Shown one piece after another: positions 1-5,005 of a stretch of 6,477 bases of DNA; the first letter of the stretch is position 1, and each line of letters starts with the position of its first letter. The translations under genes were made by a program, and so were the position numbers. Origin of the DNA: Clostridiales bacterium (GTDB lineage: Bacteria > Bacillota_A > Clostridia > Oscillospirales > Oscillospiraceae); NCBI GenBank assembly GCA_019417795.1, contig DXUR01000152.1, forward strand, positions 1 to 6,477, written 5' to 3'. The notes below the pieces were generated by a model. It saw only the letters and a program-made list of their open reading frames with translations. It did no database searches and was not told where the DNA came from.

Positions 1-38
1 AACAGACCACAGGTCAATCTCTTAACCTGTGGTCTGTT
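1..38 (-). terminator. Hairpin downstream of the leftward XRE gene, probable terminator
   Basis: A perfect 14-bp inverted repeat: AACAGACCACAGGT (1-14) pairs with ACCTGTGGTCTGTT (25-38) around a 10-nt loop. It lies 28 bp past the stop codon of the minus-strand regulator, where an intrinsic terminator is expected. The T-run for minus-strand transcription would lie left of base 1 and is not visible. The plus-strand flank after the hairpin (GCTATTTGATATT) is not a clean T-run, so it is less likely to end a plus-strand gene entering from the left. Its arms are almost the same as those of the hairpin at 977-1008. Confidence 0.55.
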
Positions 39-66
39 GCTATTTGATATTCAGTTGATAAAATGA

Positions 67-426
67 TCACCACTCATCCTTGAGGAGATGGTGGTGCGAG
101 CGTAGAGCGTTCTTGGTTGTTTTCAGCACATCCAACAGGACATAGGTTTCATACGGGGTGCAGTTGGCGAAGATTTTCTGCGCCTCGGCATTAGACATCT
201 CAGTCGCACCCGTGAGCTGCCTGTTCAGGAGCGTATCAGTCGACACCTCCAGCGCATTGGCGATGCCAACAAAAGTTTCGAGACTCATAACCTTTGTACC
301 GCACTCGAGATAGCTGATGTATCCAGCGGACTTGTCGATCATGGTGGACAGCACCGCTTGGGAGATACGCTTGTTCTTCCTGATTTTTTGGATTCTTTGA
401 CCAAGGACATAGTAATTGAGTTGCAT
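67..426 (-). CDS. XRE-family helix-turn-helix transcriptional regulator (leftward)
   Basis: A 119-aa cytoplasmic DNA-binding protein with a single N-terminal HTH_3/XRE domain at about residues 8-66: LGQRIQKIRK, then ISQAVLS, the recognition-helix region AGYISYLECG, and LETFVGIANALEVSTDTLL. Small proteins of this type usually act as dimeric repressors of mobile-element genes. The C-terminal third (about 70-119) is not part of the HTH. It contains a CTPYE motif and a predicted helix matching CSASE plus helix in the regulator at 579-932, so the two are paralogues. The start is well supported: AAGGAGG at 440-434 lies 7 nt before the ATG. It is transcribed away from its paralogue out of a shared AT-rich spacer, as in CI/Cro-like switches. 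The regulated target is inferred, not shown; an inverted repeat spanning its own start region suggests autoregulation. Confidence 0.9.
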   Translation of the reverse strand: MQLNYYVLGQRIQKIRKNKRISQAVLSTMIDKSAGYISYLECGTKVMSLETFVGIANALEVSTDTLLNRQLTGATEMSNAEAQKIFANCTPYETYVLLDVLKTTKNALRSHHHLLKDEW

Positions 427-462
427 AGAGAAACCTCCTTAAAAATTTTGGCAACTCAATTA
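413..462 (-). promoter_or_regulatory. 12-bp inverted repeat enclosing the RBS and ending at the start codon of the leftward XRE gene
   Basis: TAATTGAGTTGC (413-424) and GCAACTCAATTA (451-462) are perfect inverted copies separated by 26 nt. On the minus strand the first-met arm is leader sequence. The second arm starts at the G of the ATG and covers codons 2-4 and the first bases of codon 5. The loop contains the AAGGAGG ribosome binding site. If the leader is transcribed from upstream, the RNA can fold into a hairpin that presents the RBS in the loop and closes on the start codon. If transcription starts from the TATAAT at 464-459, the distal arm is promoter DNA and the repeat would instead be a two-half-site operator. 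The repeat is directly visible; either role is inference. Confidence 0.6.
434..440 (-). promoter_or_regulatory. Ribosome binding site of the leftward XRE gene
   Basis: On the minus strand AAGGAGG ends 7 nt before the ATG at 426-424, a near-perfect anti-SD match at ideal spacing. This fixes the start of the 119-aa regulator. It sits in the loop of the inverted repeat at 413-462. Confidence 0.85.
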
Positions 463-560
463 TATTTGAACCGTTATTTTATAGCTGTACGATTATATAA
501 ACTCGACCTTCGCATATTATATACTAACTAAAATTATAGTTGTTAGCTTATATCCGGCGA
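441..560. promoter_or_regulatory. Divergent AT-rich control region between the two XRE genes
   Basis: The 152-bp spacer (427-578) holds no gene and must contain promoters for both regulators. Read on the minus strand, the exact hexamer TATAAT occurs four times: 464-459, 497-492, 521-516 and 538-533. None has a convincing TTGACA at 16-18 bp, so I cannot choose the leftward promoter. For the rightward gene only weaker boxes are visible, for example TATACT at 520-525 and TATAGT at 535-540. A partial dyad, AACTA (526-530) and TAGTT (537-541), overlaps these boxes and could be an operator half-site pair. The region is directly seen to be AT-rich; promoter and operator assignments are inference. 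Confidence 0.45.
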
Positions 561-578
561 AGGGGAGGTGAGCTGGTC

Positions 579-932
579 ATGTATGAACAACAAGATTTGA
601 ACCTGATCGGCTCACGCATCAAAGCTGTTCGAATCAGCAGAGGCATGAGCCAAGCGGATTTGGCAGTCGAAGCTTCTGTTTCACTGCCGCTGATTAGCAA
701 CATCGAACGAGGAAAAACGGGGATGCAACTTGAGACTTTCGTCAAAGTGGCGGAAGCCCTTCAGGTATCTGCAGACTATTTGCTCCGCCCAGATGTACCG
801 GAGGTCAAAGCAATCTATCAAGGTGAGTTTGCGGAGCTCCTTGAAGACTGCTCGGCCAGTGAGATGGAAACCATCTTAAAGATTGTCCGAGAGGTCAAAG
901 CCTCCATGCATAAGAAGCAGAATAATGATTAA
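579..932 (+). CDS. XRE-family helix-turn-helix transcriptional regulator (rightward)
   Basis: A 117-aa cytoplasmic DNA-binding protein with an XRE/HTH_3 domain at about residues 9-68: LIGSRIKAVR, MSQADLAVEA, SLPLISNIERGKTG, and LETFVKVAEALQVSADYLL. The C-terminal part (about 75-117) has CSASEMETILKIVREVK, matching the same region of the leftward regulator, and may be a dimerisation helix. I chose the ATG at 579 because AGGGGAGGTG (561-570) precedes it by 8 nt. An in-frame TTG at 540 would add 13 residues but would put the RBS inside the gene. It is monocistronic: a strong terminator overlaps its stop codon. As the regulator nearest the recombinase operon it is a candidate controller of that operon, which is inference from position. 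Confidence 0.9.
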   Translation: MYEQQDLNLIGSRIKAVRISRGMSQADLAVEASVSLPLISNIERGKTGMQLETFVKVAEALQVSADYLLRPDVPEVKAIYQGEFAELLEDCSASEMETILKIVREVKASMHKKQNND

Positions 933-962
933 TTATCGGATTGGATGACCAATCCGATAATT
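931..962 (+). terminator. Intrinsic terminator of the rightward XRE gene
   Basis: A perfect 14-bp stem, AATTATCGGATTGG (931-944) with CCAATCCGATAATT (949-962), has a 4-nt ATGA loop. It runs into T961-T967, so the stem and T-run overlap slightly. It begins at the last bases of the TAA stop codon (930-932). This is a textbook rho-independent terminator. The A-rich left arm could also make it work for minus-strand transcription. Confidence 0.88.
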
Positions 963-976
963 TTTTTGTCATTTCC

Positions 977-1021
977 ATACCATAGGTCAAGATGCTGACC
1001 TATGGTATCTTCTTATTTTTT
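977..1021 (+). terminator. Second hairpin with T-rich tail upstream of the recombinase operon
   Basis: ATACCATAGGTCA (977-989) pairs perfectly with TGACCTATGGTAT (996-1008) over a 6-nt AGATGC loop, followed by CTTCTTATTTTTT to 1021. It is terminator-like, only 14 bp after the end of the XRE terminator. Its position right next to the putative operon promoter also allows an operator or attenuator role. The arms match the hairpin at 1-38 in 11 of 12 and 8 of 9 core positions, and the differing base pair is compensated on both sides. Confidence 0.65.
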
Positions 1022-1038
1022 AGCATTTTCCCTATAAT
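1010..1038 (+). promoter_or_regulatory. Candidate promoter of the recombinase operon
   Basis: A perfect -10 hexamer TATAAT lies at 1033-1038. At 17-bp spacing upstream is TTCTTA (1010-1015), a weak -35 match (3 of 6). Transcription would begin near 1045, giving a leader of about 30 nt to the ATG at 1076. The -35 abuts the right arm of the hairpin at 977-1008, so a protein bound to that dyad would compete with RNA polymerase. The weak -35 fits a regulated promoter. The hexamers are seen; function is inferred. Confidence 0.45.
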
Positions 1039-1075
1039 TCACCCAAAAGGGCTTGCCCAAATGCCGGAGGGAAAC

Positions 1076-1699
1076 ATGGAAAACACAGAACTGCTGCCAT
1101 TAGGCGTCGAGCAAAAAAACGATGAGACGGAACACCCTTCTTTTGACCTGTGCCTGGGAGAAAACTTGGTATCTCCTCTTGTGGCACAGCACAGGCAGTG
1201 GTTGAAAAGCATTCGCCATGAAACACCTAATCCCAAAACCCCATTCAAAGTTGCAGTGTACATCCGCTTTTTCAACCAGACGAAATATAGAGACGAGGAA
1301 TATCTCGAACGTAACAAAGAAGTTTTTCGTGCTACGCTGTCTCAGTATCCTATGTGGGAGTTTGTAGGTTTCTATATTGACAATGGATCGACCGCTCCGT
1401 ATATGGAGAACTCTACAGCATGGTCTGAACTCCTGTCTGACTGCGATGCTGGGAAAGTCGATCTCATAATCACACAGAAGGTCAGCAATGTGTCCAGAGA
1501 TGCTCAAGAAATGGCGATTTGCGCAAGAATGCTCGCTGCTCGCAAGCCTCCTGTTGGCATCTACTTCATATCAGAAGATCTATACACTTTGGCCTCATAT
1601 TATCGTGATGACCTTCGGGAGCCCTATTTCTTCCCAACATCCGGCTGGAAAATCTTGCCTGATGACGAGCTGGATATGAGAGGTGCTCTCCATGAGTAA
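1076..1699 (+). CDS. Resolvase-domain protein with degenerate active site (catalytically dead serine recombinase paralogue)
   Basis: A 207-aa protein with a unique N-terminal region (1-56) and a resolvase-fold domain (about 57-175) that aligns over its length with the recombinase encoded next. Shared landmarks are VAVYIR, YPMWEFVGFYID, GKVDLIITQKVS and PPVGIYFISE. The key residues are gone: YVRVST of the partner reads YIRFFN here (nucleophile Ser becomes Phe66), SRLARN reads SNVSRD (first Arg lost, second kept), and the Arg of the KHRAEL segment is absent. No recombinase or zinc-ribbon DNA-binding region follows. The start is ATG 1076, preceded by GGAGGG at 1066-1071; the longer reading from 992 starts in a hairpin loop. 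It overlaps the recombinase gene by 8 nt. I infer a non-catalytic partner or regulator of the recombinase; a decaying copy is possible, but the frame and RBS are intact. Confidence 0.85.
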   Translation: MENTELLPLGVEQKNDETEHPSFDLCLGENLVSPLVAQHRQWLKSIRHETPNPKTPFKVAVYIRFFNQTKYRDEEYLERNKEVFRATLSQYPMWEFVGFYIDNGSTAPYMENSTAWSELLSDCDAGKVDLIITQKVSNVSRDAQEMAICARMLAARKPPVGIYFISEDLYTLASYYRDDLREPYFFPTSGWKILPDDELDMRGALHE

Positions 1700-3584
1700 A
1701 TCAGCAAAGAAAGCAGCCGACCAAGCAGAACGCGAGAAAGTACATAAGCGATACTCGAATCGAAGAGAGCCAGATGTCATCTATCCGGCAAAGAAGCAGG
1801 TCGATTTCTACGATGCCGATATTCATCAGCGTGTTGCGGTCTACGTCCGAGTTTCAACTGATAATCTCGGTCAGGAAACTTCCTATGAACTTCAGAAGAA
1901 CTATTATGAAGAGTTCGTCTTGAAGCATCCCAATTGGAAGCTTGTAAAGATCTACGCCGATAAAGGAATCTCGGGCACTTCGACAAAACACCGCGCTGAG
2001 CTAAACCAAATGCTCACTGACAGCAGAGCCGGAAAAATCGACTTGATCATCACCAAATCAGTCTCGCGTCTTGCTAGAAATACCGTCGACTGTATTACCA
2101 TGGTGCGTAATCTTGCAGAACTTCGCAATCCAGTGGGCGTTTTCTTCGAGAGTGAATGTATCTTCTCGCTGAACGAGGATACAAATATGCCGCTGTCTTT
2201 TTTGGCTTCCATTGCGGAAAACGAGTCCCGCATTCGAAGCCGCAGTATGGAAGTTTCGCTTGCTCAGCGGTTGAATGGAGGACTTCCTCTGACACCCAAG
2301 CTGTTGGGCTATTCTCATGATACTGACGGCAAGCTGGTGATCAATCCGGACGAGGCTCCGACCGTCAAACTCATATTCTACATGTATCTGTCCGGATATT
2401 CTTCATCGCATATTGCAAAAACCCTCGAGGCACTTGGTAAAAGGACATTCCTTGGTAATTCCAAGTGGACTTCCGGCACCGTAATTCAGGTCTTGAGGAA
2501 TGAGCGGCATTGTGGTGATGTTCTCACAAGAAAGACATTCACGCCTGATGTGATTAGTCATAAGTCCAAGAAAAACAGAGGAGAACGGCAGCAGAGCCTG
2601 TATAAAGGAGAACACGAGGCAATCGTGTCGAGAGATGACTATATAGCCGTTCAGCACATGATCAATAATGCGAAATACGGCGGAAAGTCTATTCTGCCGG
2701 AGCTTCGGGTGATTGGATCTGGCGTTCTGAAAGGATTTGTCACGATTAGCCCTAAGTGGGCAGGTTTCAAGGCAGCCGATTATTTACAGGCTTCTATGAG
2801 TGTCTACACGGACGATACATATTACGGCCAGCCTGCAGAGGGTGACGCCACATTCGAGGTGGCAGCCGGAGATTTTGATTTGCGCGGCTTTGAAGTTACG
2901 AATTCATCTCTCTTTGATGCGAACAAAAGACCGTATGTCTTATTTCAGAGCAAACAAATCAAGTTCAGCACAGATTGCGTCAGGCAGTTCGGGAAGGACA
3001 ACAAAGTTGAACTGCTGATCCATCCGGGATTGCGGAAGCTCGCTGTTCGTCGCGCCTCTAAGGATTCTCGCCAGTGCGTACAGTGGTCAAGACCTGACGA
3101 TGGAAAATACTATGCCAAAGAGATACCATGTACCGCATTTGGTGGAACCCTATTCGAACTGCTCGATTGGGAAACCGATTTTAAGTTCAGGGCCTATGGT
3201 AGACTCCTCCAAAACGAAGGAGATTCGGTGTTCATATTTGATTTGAGTGAGCCTGAGATTTTTATCCAGTCCTATCTCATGACGGGGACAGATTCTCCCA
3301 TCAGCGGCGATGGTGAGCTTTCTCCTCTTTCCGTATCAGGAAAGCGTATTCGGGCAGTTCCTAAGAAACTGGCAGACAGGTTTGGTAGTGACTTCTATTC
3401 TCACAGACTTACCTCATCTTCACCGGAATTACAAAGTGAAGATGCATGGAAGCTTTGGCTGGAAGGCCAACTCTTTGAAACCGGTGAGAAACTTCGAGTC
3501 ACCCAGTTTGATGAAATGCAGCGATTCATAGCCGAGCAATTAGCCCCCATAAAGCAGATGGAAGAGGTGGATTTTAATGCCTGA
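1692..3584 (+). CDS. Large serine recombinase (site-specific integrase/excisionase) with unusual C-terminal domain
   Basis: A 630-aa enzyme that cuts and rejoins DNA at specific sites by a serine nucleophile, likely mobilising the element. The resolvase catalytic domain covers about 46-190, with YVRVST (nucleophile Ser55, Arg53), Arg101 in KHRAEL and Arg126/Arg129 in SRLARN. The long E helix region includes SIAENESRIRSRS. A recombinase DNA-binding domain follows (about 200-305: LLGYSHD, YLSGYSSSHIAKTLEALGKR, SGTVIQVLRNERHCGDV). Where most relatives have a Cys4 zinc ribbon, about 335-370 reads GSGVLKGFVTISPKWAGF with no cysteines. Residues 394-525 form a domain shared with both proteins at 3817-4623 and 4616-5005. 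A lysine-rich 45-residue N-terminal extension precedes the catalytic domain. ATG 1692 is chosen because AGAGG lies 8 nt upstream; a GTG at 1683 is in frame but sits on that RBS. Confidence 0.93.
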   Translation: MSKSAKKAADQAEREKVHKRYSNRREPDVIYPAKKQVDFYDADIHQRVAVYVRVSTDNLGQETSYELQKNYYEEFVLKHPNWKLVKIYADKGISGTSTKHRAELNQMLTDSRAGKIDLIITKSVSRLARNTVDCITMVRNLAELRNPVGVFFESECIFSLNEDTNMPLSFLASIAENESRIRSRSMEVSLAQRLNGGLPLTPKLLGYSHDTDGKLVINPDEAPTVKLIFYMYLSGYSSSHIAKTLEALGKRTFLGNSKWTSGTVIQVLRNERHCGDVLTRKTFTPDVISHKSKKNRGERQQSLYKGEHEAIVSRDDYIAVQHMINNAKYGGKSILPELRVIGSGVLKGFVTISPKWAGFKAADYLQASMSVYTDDTYYGQPAEGDATFEVAAGDFDLRGFEVTNSSLFDANKRPYVLFQSKQIKFSTDCVRQFGKDNKVELLIHPGLRKLAVRRASKDSRQCVQWSRPDDGKYYAKEIPCTAFGGTLFELLDWETDFKFRAYGRLLQNEGDSVFIFDLSEPEIFIQSYLMTGTDSPISGDGELSPLSVSGKRIRAVPKKLADRFGSDFYSHRLTSSSPELQSEDAWKLWLEGQLFETGEKLRVTQFDEMQRFIAEQLAPIKQMEEVDFNA

Positions 3585-3804
3585 AAAAAACGATATCCCA
3601 ATCTTTCGGAATCTTGATGGGGTGTACTACCGTGTGGTTCGTGATGGTATACATGTCAACAGATGCTTTTCTGATTTGTCCGAAGCCGAGCAGGATGAGA
3701 TCATGGCAGAGTATAACGCGGAACAACTCAGACGGCTTTGTCGCTATCTCAGCATGAGCCTACGCCAGATTGGAGATGCGCTGGATCTTGTCAGAGACGA
3801 ATGA
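3577..3804 (+). CDS. Small conserved-looking protein of unknown function (75 aa)
   Basis: I do not recognise a named family. The 75-aa product is probably soluble: no membrane segment or signal peptide. The N-terminal part (IPIFRNLDGVYYRVVRDG) looks like a short beta hairpin. From about residue 32 it is predicted helical and acidic: LSEAEQDEIMAEYNAEQLRRLCRYL, ending SLRQIGDALDL. Its gene start overlaps the recombinase stop by 8 nt (ATGCCTGA), with GAGGTGG at 3564-3570 as RBS 6 nt upstream, and the next gene begins 12 nt after its stop. This tight packing argues that it is a real gene made together with the recombinase. A directionality factor or small structural subunit is possible purely from its position; nothing in the sequence proves it. 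Confidence 0.75.
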   Translation: MPEKNDIPIFRNLDGVYYRVVRDGIHVNRCFSDLSEAEQDEIMAEYNAEQLRRLCRYLSMSLRQIGDALDLVRDE

Positions 3805-3816
3805 AAGGAGAGCAGA

Positions 3817-4623
3817 ATGGAAGTAGAGAATCAGGTTTCTTTCATCTCACCGATGCTGCAGAATACTCAATTCGGCAATGTCGATGATGAAACTACCATT
3901 ACCTTTAAGGAGGATGCGGACACGCCAATGACAATCGACGCATCGGCACCAGGCGATGTGATCGAACTTAGTGATGACTTCGATTTTGATGGGTATCAGG
4001 TGGTTCGTAGGGAGTTCTTCGCTCATACTTTCGAGCCGTCTATCACCTTCAACAATTACAAAGTTTATGTCAATACTGCTTGCTTGAACAAGTTTCCCCA
4101 TGCAGACTGTGTCCAACTCTTGATCAATCGAGAGTCGCACATTCTTGCGCTACGCCCTTGCGCCGAGTCAGAGCGAGACGCATTCGCGTGGTGCAACACA
4201 TCTGGTGGGAAGAGGAGGCCCCGTCAGGTGACGGGTAAGTTCTTCTTTGCAAAGCTCTTTGAGCTGATGGACTGGAATATTGATTACAGGTACAAGCTGA
4301 TTGGCAAGGTCATCCATGCTAATGATGAGTATCTGATTGTATTCGACTTGAACGCCTCCGAGATTTATCAGCGTATTGCAAAAGACGGAGGCAAGCCCAA
4401 GACTGCGCGTACACCTGTATTCCCAGCCGGTTGGAAGGATCAGTTCGGTTTGCCCTATCGTGAACACCAGAAATCTCTGCAGATCAATATCTTTGACGGA
4501 TACGCGATTTATGGAATCAAGGATAGCTCTGTATCCTCCACGGCATCCGTGGAAAATGTCACATCAGTCCATACCGCATATCAACCAGAGGTACCTGTGC
4601 AGGAGGGGAGTGTAAATGGGTAG
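3817..4623 (+). CDS. Protein carrying the recombinase C-terminal accessory domain (268 aa)
   Basis: Not a named family I can assign. Residues 1-53 are acidic and probably flexible. Residues 54-185 match residues 394-525 of the recombinase: DFDFDGYQV against DFDLRGFEV, VQLLINRESHILALRP against VELLIHPGLRKLAVRR, LFELMDWNIDYRYKLIGK against LFELLDWETDFKFRAYGR, and IVFDLNASEIY against FIFDLSEPEIF. Likeness continues past the domain (PAGWKDQFGLPYREH against PKKLADRFGSDFYSH). The last 40 residues are Ser/Val/Thr-rich and likely disordered. No catalytic motif, membrane segment or signal peptide is seen. RBS AAAGGAG (3804-3810) lies 6 nt before the ATG. It probably interacts with the recombinase or with the same DNA; this is inference from domain sharing and operon position. 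Confidence 0.85.
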   Translation: MEVENQVSFISPMLQNTQFGNVDDETTITFKEDADTPMTIDASAPGDVIELSDDFDFDGYQVVRREFFAHTFEPSITFNNYKVYVNTACLNKFPHADCVQLLINRESHILALRPCAESERDAFAWCNTSGGKRRPRQVTGKFFFAKLFELMDWNIDYRYKLIGKVIHANDEYLIVFDLNASEIYQRIAKDGGKPKTARTPVFPAGWKDQFGLPYREHQKSLQINIFDGYAIYGIKDSSVSSTASVENVTSVHTAYQPEVPVQEGSVNG

Positions 4624-5005
4624 TACGGATAACAGCGCGATCATGACCATTGACTTAAAGTGGAATCGCTTTCGCATACATAAGTCCACCCTGAACAAAA
4701 TGGGGAATCCGCAATATGTTCAATTTCTGGTCAATCCAGAAGAAATGTTCATTGCTGTACTTGGCTCAGATCGGCCCCTCACTGGTGGCACCTCCAACCG
4801 AGTGAAATTGGTTCAAACATCACGCCATTATTCTGTTGAGTTCTACAGCAATACACTCCTGTGCGCTTTGGTCAATATGATCGGTACTCTCGACTTCCAA
4901 AACAGTTATCGTATGAGCGGAGAGGTGGATGTTGCAAACAGAGTAGCCTATTTCTCCATGAAAACCTTAAAGAAAAATGAGAGGAGACCTCCCAGCGATG
5001 GATAA
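4616..5005 (+). CDS. Short stand-alone copy of the recombinase accessory domain (129 aa)
   Basis: A 129-aa soluble protein made almost entirely of the domain found in the 268-aa neighbour and in the recombinase C-terminus. The best match is the first half: WNRFRIHKSTLNKMGNPQYVQFLVNPEEMFIAVLG follows the same spacing as the VNTACLNKF...CVQLLINRE...LALRP segment of the neighbour. The second half keeps a weaker LLCALVNMIG...SYRMSGEVD...VAYFSM pattern. It lacks the acidic leader and the C-terminal tail of the 268-aa protein. It starts by an 8-nt overlap (ATGGGTAG) with the preceding gene, with AGGAGGGG at 4601-4608 as RBS, and ends by another 8-nt overlap with the ParB-like gene. Function unknown; a structural or DNA-binding subunit of the recombinase complex is an inference. 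Confidence 0.85.
   Translation: MGSTDNSAIMTIDLKWNRFRIHKSTLNKMGNPQYVQFLVNPEEMFIAVLGSDRPLTGGTSNRVKLVQTSRHYSVEFYSNTLLCALVNMIGTLDFQNSYRMSGEVDVANRVAYFSMKTLKKNERRPPSDG

Noticed and set aside
540..578. A TTG start that adds 13 residues to the rightward XRE regulator
   Set aside because: It would place the strong AGGGGAGGTG ribosome binding site inside the coding sequence and has no RBS of its own; ATG 579 fits.
992..1075. An N-terminal extension of the dead resolvase with a hydrophobic stretch (LTYGIFLFFSIFPII) that looks like a signal peptide or membrane anchor
   Set aside because: The ATG lies in the loop of the 977-1008 hairpin, the hydrophobic residues come from reading its T-rich tail and the promoter, and there is no RBS. 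The GGAGGG-ATG at 1076 is a far better start.
1100..1507. A 135-codon minus-strand reading frame opposite the dead resolvase
   Set aside because: The plus strand encodes a recognisable resolvase-fold domain there; the reverse frame has no family likeness and is a shadow.
1076..1699. The 207-aa resolvase-like gene as a frameshifted pseudogene of the next gene
   Set aside because: Its frame is open from a good RBS to a stop that overlaps the next start, and it has its own unrelated N-terminal 56 residues, so it is not a broken copy by sequence, although lost function cannot be excluded.
4168..4467. A minus-strand reading frame of about 100 codons opposite the 268-aa protein
   Set aside because: The plus-strand protein shares a domain with two neighbours, so it is the real frame; the reverse has no RBS or recognisable motif.
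4977..4997. An upstream ATG for the first ParB-like protein
   Set aside because: Only an A-rich stretch precedes it, while ATG 4998 has AGGAG upstream and repeats the 8-nt overlap seen at other junctions.
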